Numbered from the stretch's first letter, positions 43,592 through 52,624 are shown. The stretch: DNA of 64,000 nt from Sinohyriopsis cumingii (GCA_028554795.2 CM068839.1:42901117-42965116); one strand, 5' to 3'. Numbers and translations: made by a program. The notes: generated by a model from the letters alone, not told the origin.

Positions 43592-43971
43592 CTAGAGCAA
43601 AAAGTAATCCACATAGTGAGTAATTTCTGACCACTGAAATTCAGGGTAACGTCCAAGAATCTCACTGAACTCTTTTGATGTAAACGGTCTAGAGTGATAC
43701 AATAGGACGAATGCACACTTGACCCAAAGAAATCTAACACACTGGTTGACTTTTTTCACTTTCCTCTTGTGAATTTCTCGGCACAAAAGTTCTACAGTCA
43801 CCCATTGAGATTTCACTCTGGCAAGTCCCTGCCAAACTTCCTTGTAAATCTCACTTGCAGTTCTTTAGGTAATGATTCAATATCGTTTTTGAAATGAAGT
43901 TTAAATACCGGTCTCGGTGATGTCCAACATTTCACTCCTAGCCAATCTGGTTTCTTCTTCGTCAACGACAT
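43592..43971 (-). pseudogene. Paralogue of the 109-aa protein, broken by one frameshift
   Basis: ATG at 43971 (MSLTKKKPDWLGVKCWTSP) runs to DIESLPKELQV. The related frame then continues from about 43,853 with EIYKEVWQGLARVKSQW to FQWSEITHYVDYFLL. A one-base loss near 43,853 separates the parts. Motif order matches the intact gene at 43228-43557, so this is a tandem duplicate. Confidence 0.55.
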
Positions 43972-43982
43972 GGTAAGTTACT

Positions 43983-44622
43983 TCAATGTCTCGGTCCCAC
44001 TAAGGGTAAGTAATGACAATTCGGTGACCATCTAGCATGTTCTACGTAGGCCGAATCTTGCGGTTCCCAGTGGTGAAGTGACACACTGCAACTAAAGCAC
44101 ATGACTTTATCTCCTTCGCCCAAGTAGAAAAATCCGGCTCTGGCTAATTCTTCGGGGGTCGGGCCTCCCAGATACTTAGGCCATTTTCCTTTGAACGATT
44201 GAAGACGATTTTCAAAGTCGCAGTATTCCGACAAACGCACAGGAAACGAATATTCGTCTTTCACAGGTTCGTTTCGATGAGGGTTGGGTGACATAGACAG
44301 GAGTTTGCTCAGGGCTGGATGACATCCGTAGGGGGGGGGGTAGACGTGAAAGTGAACATCCACCTTTAAAACGAAACTCAGTAAAGTGTCCAAGAGGACG
44401 AGCAGCATCGCTTTCGCATCCCTCAGGTTTGACACGCACAGCATCACTTTCCATGATAGGGGTAGTGAGAACAAAGTTCCCATGATGCTTTACGGCATCG
44501 CTAAGGTCACAGCGTACAGCATCGTTCCCATCGCAAGGCTCACAATCGCATTCCACTTCAGAAGCCCCACACTTGAAATGTGCCTTTCAAAACTTGTTTT
44601 GTGTTTCTCTGAAAGTATTCAT
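43983..44622 (-). pseudogene. BIR-domain inhibitor-of-apoptosis-like protein, with a stop and a G/C-run frameshift
   Basis: The C-terminal frame (44483-43983) contains one full baculoviral IAP repeat: RLQSFKGKWP, LARAGFFYLG, then Cys119, Cys122, His139 and Cys146 (numbering in that frame) with exact C-x2-C-x16-H-x6-C spacing. BIR domains bind caspases or IAP-binding motifs; here it would block host apoptosis (inference). The likely start is ATG 44622 after a TATATAAAAAGG box (44686-44698). A TGA at 44587 and a frame change at a ten-G run (plus strand 44331-44340) interrupt the N-terminal part, which is Cys- and Asp-rich. No RING domain is seen. PolB lies just upstream. Confidence 0.85.
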
Positions 44623-44654
44623 CTTGTTCGCTTGGTCTTGGTAGTCACAATGAA

Positions 44655-47600
44655 CTATCGATCTTGCCTAGGGTTCCTTTTTATATACAGACCAATACCG
44701 ACGTGTCCATACAGTAAGGTGAAATGATTGGGAAGTCGCACTCGCTTCTGGTACACGATTTGATAGACTTTTTCCAAGGGTCGACTGACGATGTGGTGAT
44801 TGGGTAAACGTACAATCTTGTTGGGTTGATAGGTGGTCACTTTAAAGTGTTCATCCTCTCCAGATTGCAAGGCTTCTTTCAATACCCCAAAGTTGACCAC
44901 ACGACTGGTACGATAATTCAGAGTCAATCCTTTCACTTTACACTTCGTGTGCACTTCTCCTTGTGGGACCCGGTATTCGTAGCCGTAATTTTTTGGACCG
45001 CCACTGACGAAACTTAGAATCTTGTCGTCGGGATGCTCGTCTGTCCAGGCTCCTAAACGGTCTCCTTCGATGTCAGGGTGCTGTTGACTCGGGTGATGGA
45101 TGTAAATGCAACTGTCGGTGTCAAAGTACAGGACGCGTTCCCCTAACAGTTCTAAAGCTTCGTACAATTTTAAGCGAGCATGAGCTGTCACGTAAGCCGC
45201 AATGATGACATTTCCAAAAGGGTCGTCTTGTACAAAGTCCAGATCTTCTTCATAATTGACCAAGATCAAATCCTCGCGAACGACGTCCACGTGTTTCATG
45301 AATTTGGTTTTGTCGTGAATCATCTGAAAGTAGCGGGAAGGTTCTGTCAAATACTCCGTCTTGGGTAAACACGGACGTTGTGCCATTTTACCCCACAAGC
45401 AATTTAACATCACTTTGGCAAACGATCGCCTGCCTTCGTTTTTCTCGATGTGATCTAAAGAGATGCCTTCTTGTGCCCAGTATTTCTCTTTGAATGTCTT
45501 TTGGTCTTCGGGAGTGTGACACCAGGAAGGATAGCCACTGGCTTCTTGTTTCAGTTTCAAAAAGGCATCCACGTAGTCAGCGAAAATGCCTTTCTGCATG
45601 GGGTCACCCATGTGGTATTGTTGTGTCTTGGGAAAGTGACAAATTTCGTACACTTCTAACAGTTGATATCCGATGTCCAGAGCTTTGAACAATTCTACGC
45701 TGACCCAGGTTCCCGTCAAGGCCCGTTCTTCCTGGGTGTGCTGACAAGGTTGGTCTTGGTTGCACGTTTCGGCACAAGTACGGCACAAAGGAAACATCAG
45801 TTTGCCTTGGCAATGGTGAGGTAAGACGGGATGGTACAAGTCCGTGGGAGGCAAAACTTTGCACTTGATCAAGCCTTCGTATTGTCGAATGTTTTTCAGG
45901 TCGATGTGTTCCGTGAACAATTGTGGGTGTCCTGCAGGAAAGCGACAATATTTGCACACGTAGGGATACAGCGAACACACGTCCAAGTATTTGATTTCTT
46001 CTCCTTTCTCTTCGTCGGCTTGGTACAGCAAACAGGTGGCATTGGTCCTTCCTCCTTACAAACTATCCCTCGGGTTCAGCGGGTCCATGAACTGGTAACT
46101 TTCCACGAGGCGTTTAAACTCGGGATCGGTTTTCAAACGGTGATCGTACTCGTGTTCCCACATTTCCACCACTTGGTATCCTTCCTGTTCTAACTTTAGG
46201 CGTCGCTGACAAGTGGCCTGGTACAAGTCTTCCATGGTTCGTTGTAAAACTGATTTTTAGTGCCACGGTCAGGGTAACAGACGGGACATCCGTGAAATAA
46301 GTAACCGTTAAACTCGTACACGATCTCGGGGTTTTCTAAGTCCCAGCCATCGACCGAATACGTTCCGATGGTCTTTTCGCCTCCACCGTTGCGGGCATGC
46401 TGAATCCATTTGTCTTCCTTGTCGCACAAGTAATGTAACCAGCGTAGGGCTTTGACCGAGTATTGACGTTTGACATAGTTGGTCGTTTGAGGACTGATGA
46501 CAGCCACGGTGTTTTCAGGCATGAATCGTTGCCGGTACACTAAGGAACACGCTTTGGCAATGGCGCAAGCTTCTTTCAAAGGATTGACCCCTCCGTGTTC
46601 CATGAACAGTTCTCGAAATTTTCCACAGCAACGTCGTAAAATGTCCACGTCGGAACGACAATACTTTAACATTTCTTCCTGAAAGTCGAAAGGGTCGGAG
46701 GCGTGAGCCTGGTACCAAGCGTAGAAAGCTTCTCGTTGTTCGAAACGCATGTTGTCAGGGTCGTAATATTGAGCCTCAGGTAAATCGGGTAGAACGGCGT
46801 GTTGATTGGCTTCCGTATTGAAAAAGTGTGGAAAGTACCCTTTAGCCATTTCTGTCATTCCAAACGTTTTAGGCATTCGACTCAAAGGCATGGCTAAGTA
46901 ACTCATCGAATCTTTAAACTGCACTTGTCCCACTTGCATGAAAATGATTTTGGCTCCGTTCAAAGTGACTTTAGGACGCTCGGTGCCTTGTTCCGTATAG
47001 TATCTCAAAAGAAACTGTCCATCGTATCCGGAGAAATTGTGAGCCATCACTGTGGCATGACGATGACAATCTCCGTAACGTTCGATGTCCTCTTGCTCCA
47101 CGTCTTGTCGATGGGATCTAAGACCCATTGGGCAAAATCGGCTAGCGTGTTCGGTCCCCGAAAGATTTTTTCACGTCCTCCAGGAATCTTGCTGCAGTGA
47201 GGGCAATGACTGAAGGTAGGTTCTTGAATGCACTTCTCGTACGCTCGATGAGCCACGCAGAAATTAGGAACGTGAATGGCAGTCTCTTGCATGCATTCGA
47301 AATCGAAAAAGATGAAATTGCCTTTCTTCTTGTGACCATCCTTTTTCTCTGGTGGGGGTTGGTATTTTTGCACGTAGCATTGGTGTTCCAAGTCCACGAT
47401 GTGGTGACAAATGTGACATTTTTTCTTTCCTGAACATACGTGTGCCTTTGCACTGTTGGTACGTATGCCTTGTCCACAAGTAGGGCACAATCTCAGCAGT
47501 TGACAAGCACATTTCTGCTGTGAACCTTGCGTCTTGAGATGTTGCTGGTAACAGGCAGGGCTGACAAACGTGCGCAGACAAGCTGGACAATGCACTGGTC

Positions 47601-48711
47601 CTTCGCTCAGACAGGGTGGAGAGGCCAAACATCCTGAGCATTTCGATCCGCAATGCTTGTGTTGCTCTCGATTGTTATAACCATAGTCACATTTCTCGCA
47701 GTAATAACCGTCTCCCAGGAATGCAGTGATACTGGTAATGGTATCGAAATGGTCATCGTGATAATAGACATGAATGTATTTTCCGTCCTTAAAGTCTTTC
47801 CCTCGAAACAACAGAGGTCCGCGCACTACTTGAAGGTAGACTTTCAAGGTGTATCGTGGAGCTAGGACATCTTGCAATTTTTGCATTTCAGGAATGCCAC
47901 AGGGTTTGTCTTTGGGCAAGTCGGCTTGTTGCAACAGGAGTTCTGCTTCACTTTGTTGTTTGGCTCGGTCCGATTTTTCAATAGTTTTCCAGGCTCTTTT
48001 CCATTCTACCGTGTCGTTTTTGTTGGCATAGGTTCCTCCCACCACGATAGCCCTGACTAAACACATCTGGTCTTGAGGGTTGTGAATTCGGACGAGACTT
48101 GTTTTGGTGCTGCAAAGCTCGTCCACCAATAACATCTTTTTGCGTCCAGTCCCTTGAGGAGGAGAGACGTGGGTCATGTCCAGTGTGGCTTTTCCATCGG
48201 TGATGTCAAACTGGTCATTGGATTGTTGTACGTGTTGAATCTTGTCCATGAATTTGGAAGCGGTCAATTTTGCAGGGGTGCTAAACTCGATCCAAACAGG
48301 GGATTTCAAACCGTCGTGTTGTATGGAAAGTCTCAAGCGATCGTCTTCTTTGGGTTGACATTGTCGCTTGAGTGTGGTGAGTAAAGAATCCCACACCCCG
48401 GTGATGAACCCTTCTGCTTTCTCTAACGGTACTTCGGACTTGAAATCTTTAAATTTCACCCTGTATTTGTAAGCCGTGGTTCTAAATTTTCTAGAGGAGA
48501 GCTTTTCTGTCTCTCGAATGGAATAGTACTTTTCAGGGTTTTCTAAGGGTGGTGAACTTTGTTTAGAGGGTTCGGATTCTGGTTCACTCATGTCCTCTTC
48601 AAAATCACTGGCATGAATTTGTGCCAAGACTTCAGCTCTGGTACGAGGCGATAGATCACGTTTCTGCCTCTTACTTTCTTCTTTCTTCTCAAATGAATTG
48701 GATCGTTTCAT
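44655..48711 (-). pseudogene. Protein-primed type-B DNA polymerase (PolB), three interruptions
   Basis: Replicates the element. From ATG 48711: a basic N-terminus, a DQMCLVRAIVVGG motif near residue 215, several Cys-pair zinc ribbons (residues about 338-455), Exo I FFDFE at about 470, Exo II NFSGYD and Exo III YCRSDVD. Then come the palm motifs YLDVCSLYP, KVMLNCLWGKMAQ and FDTDS, ending near 44655. Breaks: a one-base deletion near 47,098, another in a T run near 46,247 (both relative to Polinton 2), and an in-frame TAA at 46056-46058 next to the GG of the linker motif equivalent to Y-x-GG, which Polinton 2 shares. It is divergent from the zinc-knuckle gene across a 134-bp promoter. Confidence 0.95.
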
Positions 48712-48845
48712 CTTGAGTGAAAAACGTCAAATGACTAAAATTTAAACAGCATGGACTAATTTATAGTCATGGCAGACCAGCGTATATAAAAGGGTGTGTG
48801 TCTTGTCCTTTCACTATTTATTTCACTCTCTAAACGAGCACAACG
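48712..48845. promoter_or_regulatory. Bidirectional promoter PolB / zinc-knuckle gene
   Basis: Contains GTATATAAAAGGG at 48782-48794 for the plus-strand gene and, on the minus strand, GACTATAAATTAG near 48,752-48,765 for PolB. Both have short leaders. The same arrangement is kept in Polinton 2 at 56820-56955. Confidence 0.75.
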
Positions 48846-49286
48846 ATGGAAGAGACTAGCCAAATCGTACGTTTCATCAGAGCTTTGCGAGGGGTCATTA
48901 GAAAATTTTCTTCAGACCAGCCGTCGGACTACTCTCCTTCTTTTCGAGTTAAAAGTGAAGGTACTTGCTATATCTGTGAGAAGAAAGGGCATTGGTCTTC
49001 AGAGTGTCCAGACCGTCAAAAAAGAAAAACAGGGGTTAAAAGAGACAAAAGTCAAGATACCTGTTATTATTGTCAAGAAAAAGGACATTGGTCTCCAGAT
49101 TGCCCAAAAAAGAAACAAGAGGAGTCAGAAGAAGAGAGGGATTCTTCAGAGGAAGAAGAAGAGGAGGAAGATAGCAGACAGGTGAAGAAAAAGAAACAGA
49201 AGAAGAAAAGAAGAAGGGAAGAAAGTGAGGAGGAAGAGGAGGAAAAGACTGTGACGGTGAAGAAATTTAAAAAACAGAGAGACTAA
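48846..49286 (+). CDS. Two-CCHC zinc-knuckle protein with acidic/basic tail, 146 aa
   Basis: Intact. A helical N-terminus (MEETSQIVRFIRALRGVIRK) is followed by two CCHC knuckles with C-x2-C-x4-H-x4-C spacing: Cys41-Cys44-His49-Cys54 and Cys73-Cys76-His81-Cys86. The tail alternates Glu/Ser-rich and Lys/Arg-rich stretches. It likely binds single-stranded nucleic acid, as in retroviral nucleocapsid or cellular CNBP proteins (inference). It is transcribed divergently from PolB and followed by AATAAA at 49368-49373. The Polinton 2 copy keeps only the first knuckle. Confidence 0.85.
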   Translation: MEETSQIVRFIRALRGVIRKFSSDQPSDYSPSFRVKSEGTCYICEKKGHWSSECPDRQKRKTGVKRDKSQDTCYYCQEKGHWSPDCPKKKQEESEEERDSSEEEEEEEDSRQVKKKKQKKKRRREESEEEEEEKTVTVKKFKKQRD

Positions 49287-49367
49287 ACAGGGAGACAGAA
49301 GAAGTGAATGTACTTTTTAAAGTGCTCTGTTGTGAATTGTGAATTGGATTGTAACTATCTATAAAAG

Positions 49368-49373
49368 AATAAA
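49368..49373 (+). terminator. Polyadenylation signal after the zinc-knuckle gene
   Basis: AATAAA 82 nt past the stop codon in an AT-rich stretch. Together with 34132 it shows that core genes use ordinary polyadenylation. Confidence 0.6.
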
Positions 49374-49531
49374 TTAGGGATAAAAAGGTAAGTGTCTTTG
49401 AGTTTTGATTTTAAATAAGAAGCTACACTCACGCACTCATATACACGTAATATAGGGGTAAAATGTTTTTTTTGTTGGTTTTTTTGAGTTATTGGCAATT
49501 GAAAGTCTATCTCTTTTCGAGAGAAGTGGGT

Positions 49532-49547
49532 GGCCCTGAAAAGGGCC
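49532..49547 (-). terminator. Histone-type 3' stem-loop R1
   Basis: The minus strand reads GGCCCTTTTCAGGGCC, preceded by CCAAA and followed by ACCCA and a downstream CTCGAAAAGAGAT. It lies 25 nt past the second stop (49573) of the R1 gene, the usual spacing for such ends. Confidence 0.88.
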
Positions 49548-49572
49548 TTTGGTTTTTGGTGTAGGGGTGAGT

Positions 49573-50115
49573 TTAAGCAATCAACTTTAACTGCCTTAAG
49601 CCTTTGCCACGGCCGAGGCCTACTTCTGATGATGATGATTTGGTTGAAATCACTAAGGGTGGTACGGTAGGCTTAGTCACAGGGTTGGCGTGTTTAGCTC
49701 GGGAAGGTCGTATTCTCTTCGGTCGTGATAAAGAAGTCTGATACATTTGTTTCAGACTTCTTAACTCCGCTAAAATGTCTAACAGTACCGTGACCGTTTG
49801 ATTTTCACCCTCTTGTTTCTTTGCTGCTTCTTCTTCTTGTTTTTTTCTTACCTCTTCTTACTGTTGTTGCTGTAAAAGAAAAGCTTGTTCCGCTTCCTTT
49901 TGTCGTTGTATAAATTTCTCCAATTCTTCTTTCTGTCTCTGTCTAAAATTCTCCACGTGCGGTAATGAAGGTGACGAAGGTTCCGGAACAAATTCTTGCG
50001 AGGTAAGAAAATCCACAAAATCCCAATGTACCTCTTCTGAAAGTAAGTCCGGGTTCCCTTGGGTGGTCTCCACTGCTGGTGCACCCCAATGGATCGTTTT
50101 CTGAGTTTCCGTCAT
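49573..50115 (-). CDS. Terminal-arm gene R1: Gln/Glu-rich protein, 85 aa or 180 aa across an in-frame TAA
   Basis: ATG at 50115 opens MTETQKTIHWGAPAVETTQG. A Glu/Gln/Lys-rich helix ends QQQQ at TAA 49858-49860. The same frame then stays open for 94 more codons with protein-like content (VTVLLDILAELRSLKQMY, a Pro/Arg-rich part, a Gly/Lys-rich end) to TAA 49573. The second stop is 25 nt before the stem-loop, matching the other terminal genes, so the long form is probably the original product. Polinton 2 has the same TAA, plus an extra TAG at codon 5. Either an old nonsense mutation or stop-codon readthrough would fit. Confidence 0.65.
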
Positions 50116-50334
50116 GTTGAATCACTGTCGCATAGATCGACTGCACACAGGCGCTAGCGAATCTATATAGACCACGTGACGTCACAGACTGTTCTCTTCG
50201 GATTGGATGCGGGCTGACTGAATTTTGTAACGCGTGTTTGGATTGGTGAATGAACTCAATCCGTTTCAATCCTTCCTCTACCTATAAATAAGCGCAGTTC
50301 ACTGTATTGATTCACCTGTTCTCGGCGCCTCAAG
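50116..50334. promoter_or_regulatory. Bidirectional promoter R1/R2 with E-box and CRE-type sites
   Basis: Contains CACGTGACGTCA (50173-50184), an E-box CACGTG overlapping a CRE TGACGTCA, plus TATATAG on the R1 side (near 50,163-50,170) and TATAAATA at 50282-50289 on the R2 side. Polinton 2 keeps both in the inverted region 55654-55866. Confidence 0.75.
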
Positions 50335-50565
50335 ATGTGGACCACAGTCGAATCATCAACCCTTGTGTCTTCGATGATGTTCAGGACGGACATACCGATG
50401 TATGTCCGATCCGAATGGACAGTTGTCCATAGGACCGCCAGCAACCTATGGATTCGTAGGATTTACGTGGAGAGGCAAGGATGCCTCAAAAGAGTCCTGA
50501 TTTACGGTCCTACAGTGAGACGAAGCCTAAGGACAAGAAGAAGTCACAGATGCCCTTCATGTTAA
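50335..50565 (+). CDS. Terminal-arm gene R2: 76-aa Arg-rich protein, no known function
   Basis: Intact frame MWTTVESSTLVSSMMFRTD... with a basic C-terminus ending RRSHRCPSC. TATAAATA lies about 50 nt upstream and a histone-type stem-loop 22 nt past the stop. Polinton 2 retains it intact (55653-55423). By eye the two copies differ at several synonymous third positions and at only a few residues, consistent with past selection on the protein. The coding sequence also holds two conserved inverted repeats (50387-50408 and 50415-50430), so the DNA or RNA may have its own role. Confidence 0.65.
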   Translation: MWTTVESSTLVSSMMFRTDIPMYVRSEWTVVHRTASNLWIRRIYVERQGCLKRVLIYGPTVRRSLRTRRSHRCPSC

Positions 50566-50582
50566 GGGCATATATATATACC

Positions 50583-51021
50583 CAAAGGCCCTTTTCAGGG
50601 CCACCCACATTTCTCGAAAAGAGATCGACTTTCAATTGCCTAAGCCTTTTTTATTTAATGTGTGTGTGTGTGTGTGTGTGTGTGTGTTCTATCCCTCTCC
50701 CCTGTTCCCTTTCCATAGACCCCTCAGGTCGAGACCTTATTAAAATAGGGTCCCGACCCTGTTCCATTTTGTCACTCAACAGACCCACAATCTATTCCCA
50801 TGTTAAATTTGCATTGCACCCAGATTGTCCCATGATTTTTCCCCATGTTAAATTTCCATTGTCTCCAGATTGTCCCATGATTTTTCCCCATGTTAAATTT
50901 CCATTGTCTCCAGATTGTCCCATGATTTGTCCCCATGTTAAATTTCCATTGTCTCCAGATTGTCCCAAGGGGTCCTGTAATGGTAATTCCAATTGTCTCC
51001 AGGGTATCCCCATTCACTACT
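50583..51021. repeat. Polinton 1 right terminal inverted repeat
   Basis: Reverse complement of 31255-31683 with small differences: a longer (GT)n and minor substitutions in one minisatellite unit. It ends CACTACT against the target duplication. Confidence 0.95.
50587..50602 (+). terminator. Histone-type 3' stem-loop R2 (inside right inverted repeat)
   Basis: GGCCCTTTTCAGGGCC with CCAAA before it and ACCCA after, then CTCGAAAAGAGAT. It is the inverted-repeat partner of L1, so the repeat supplies the same 3' end to both outermost genes, each reading outward. Confidence 0.88.
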
Positions 51022-51027
51022 TGCGTT
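51022..51027. repeat. Right target-site duplication of Polinton 1
   Basis: TGCGTT, identical to 31249-31254. Confidence 0.95.
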
Positions 51028-51537
51028 CATACTACCATAAAGAAGTGGTCACGAGTAAAACCCTGTTATCCTTCTTTCTCTCTCATTTAAAATGTAGAAT
51101 TAGACCGACTTCTCCAGACTCCACCTCTTCGCTTCATCGATAAGTAGTGTCTTGCTGGACTTTTCTGCTCTTTTATTAATTTCGAACTACAAATAGATAT
51201 CCTCCTTCAATAGATACTCACCCCCTTACAATTTCACCTGTACATACCGTACCGCGTTATTTGTTTCAACCGCATAATAGAACATATATATCAATATCGT
51301 ATGTTTTAGATTGTATGTAATGAGTGTGCGTTTGTAGTCACCTTTGTATAACACATTTTTCAGCTATGTAATACCTTACAAAATGATGTTTATCTTACCA
51401 TGACAATATAATTGTCATTTTTGCAGACTGAGCATTTCATATTCGTAGTACGTTGTGCTCGCCAATATTCTCATACGTTTTTGATATTTTCGTGTATACT
51501 GTACTGTAATGAGTGCACTCCTGCAATCGTGACATTT

Positions 51538-51634
<97 letters not shown>

Positions 51635-51660
51635 TGCAAATATTAAATAAAGATTTTTAT
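51028..51660 (+). pseudogene. LINE 3' region, part 2 (end of ORF and 3' UTR)
   Basis: Continues the LINE frame interrupted by Polinton 1. Directly after one copy of the target site it reads YYHKEVVTSKTLLSFFLSHL and ends at TAG 51143. An AT-rich 3' UTR runs through a long (TA)n tract to ATTAAATAAAG at about 51,645. The open frame across the empty site shows the Polinton jumped into a LINE copy. Confidence 0.65.
51541..51628. repeat. (TA)n microsatellite
   Basis: About 44 TA dinucleotides within the presumed LINE 3' UTR. Confidence 0.97.
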
Positions 51661-51726
51661 GAAAAAAGAGCAATTTCTTTCCTTCTCCGCTGTGGCATAA
51701 AACAATGAAAATGTCAGTGATATACC

Positions 51727-52041
51727 ATGTGTGTGTGTGTGATTTGGATTTTTAATGTTGCTTTAACAATTTTTCAGTCATATCGTTACGATGTCTGCAG
51801 TGTGGCAGTTTATAGTGATGTCTAGCACTGGGGCATCATGCTGCAGACATGTAGCATGATGTCCCACCCAGTCATATTATCCTGGCACCAGGCCGACCAG
51901 TCCTAACACTAACCTCTCTTAATGCTGAGCGCCGAGCAAGGCAGCTGTTAGTACCATTTGTATAAGTATTTGGTACGACTCGGCTGGGAATCGAACCCAC
52001 GACCTCCCGCATCCGAGGCGGACGCTTTAACCACTAGGCCA
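51727..52041 (-). mobile_element. tRNA-headed SINE, family A, full-length
   Basis: Flanked by a perfect 12-bp duplication cagtgatatacc (51715-51726 and 52042-52053). The minus-strand head has TGGCCTAGTGG (A box) and GGTTCGATTCC (B box), nearly ideal pol III promoter boxes. This is the best preserved copy in the window, about 315 bp. Confidence 0.95.
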
Positions 52042-52359
52042 CAGTGATATACCTATCAGATTAAAATCTGATCTTCACGATGCTACGTGAAGAACTGACT
52101 GCGACCGCTTAGGAGTCTTGTTCTTCATGTAGAACAGTGGAGATCTGATTGTAATCAGATTGAGTGACATACCGTTAGTATACGTGAATATTGGTCCTGA
52201 AACAGAATGCCCCCCCCCAAAAAAAATAATCATAACAGTACAAGCAGCAGGGTGTGTGAAACAGAGCTGAATCCGGGAACTCAAAGTAATCAATAGAGCG
52301 TGAACACTAGTAATATGAGCCAATTTTTTTTTTTTTTTTTTTTTTGGGGGGGGTCATAC

Positions 52360-52613
52360 AATTTTTTTTGTTGTAGAGGGTTCAACGCCATTTTTCAGCA
52401 CACGATAGGCTATACATGGCGGCCAGTGTTAATGGTGGAGGAAGAACCCGGGAAATCACCGGAAAGAACCAACGACCCTCGAGAAGCTACTGGCAAGCTT
52501 TCTCGCATACCCACAATGGCCGTATCCGAGACTCGAGCCTACTCAGACAGAGGTGAGATGGCAGTGATCCGGAACGGAGAGCGCTTTAGACCACTCGGTC
52601 ACTGGGGGCCCCT
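52360..52613 (-). mobile_element. tRNA-headed SINE, family B
   Basis: Second copy of the element at 11146, flanked by gggtcatac (52351-52359 and 52614-52622). A long T/G run lies just outside its left duplication. Confidence 0.85.
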
Positions 52614-52624
52614 GGGTCATACGA

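Larger units (their letters stand above)
31255..51021 (-). mobile_element. Polinton 1: complete 19,767-bp Maverick/Polinton (adintovirus-like) element
   Basis: Bounded by inverted repeats of about 430 bp that begin AGTAGTGAATGGGGATACCC, with the canonical 5'-AG...CT-3' ends and a perfect 6-bp target duplication. It encodes the diagnostic set: protein-primed PolB, DDE integrase, FtsK/HerA ATPase, adenain-like protease, minor and major capsid proteins. Core genes are on the minus strand; a zinc-knuckle gene and one terminal gene are on the plus strand. PolB, ATPase, integrase tail, pVI-like and several small genes contain stops or 1-nt shifts, so this copy is probably no longer autonomous, although its capsid and protease frames are open. 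Confidence 0.97.

Noticed and set aside
49850..49862. GTAAG around the shared TAA codons in R1 and PolB as intron donors
   Set aside because: Conserved coding content resumes immediately after the stop in the same frame in both genes, leaving no room for an intron. The resemblance to a donor site is noted but not used.
51415..51708. Open frames made of alternating Ile-Tyr across the (TA)n tract
   Set aside because: Produced by the microsatellite, not by coding sequence.
51970..52041. tRNA gene suggested by good A and B boxes
   Set aside because: The tRNA-like head does not complete a cloverleaf, is joined to a SINE body, recurs in four dispersed copies and is bounded by target duplications.
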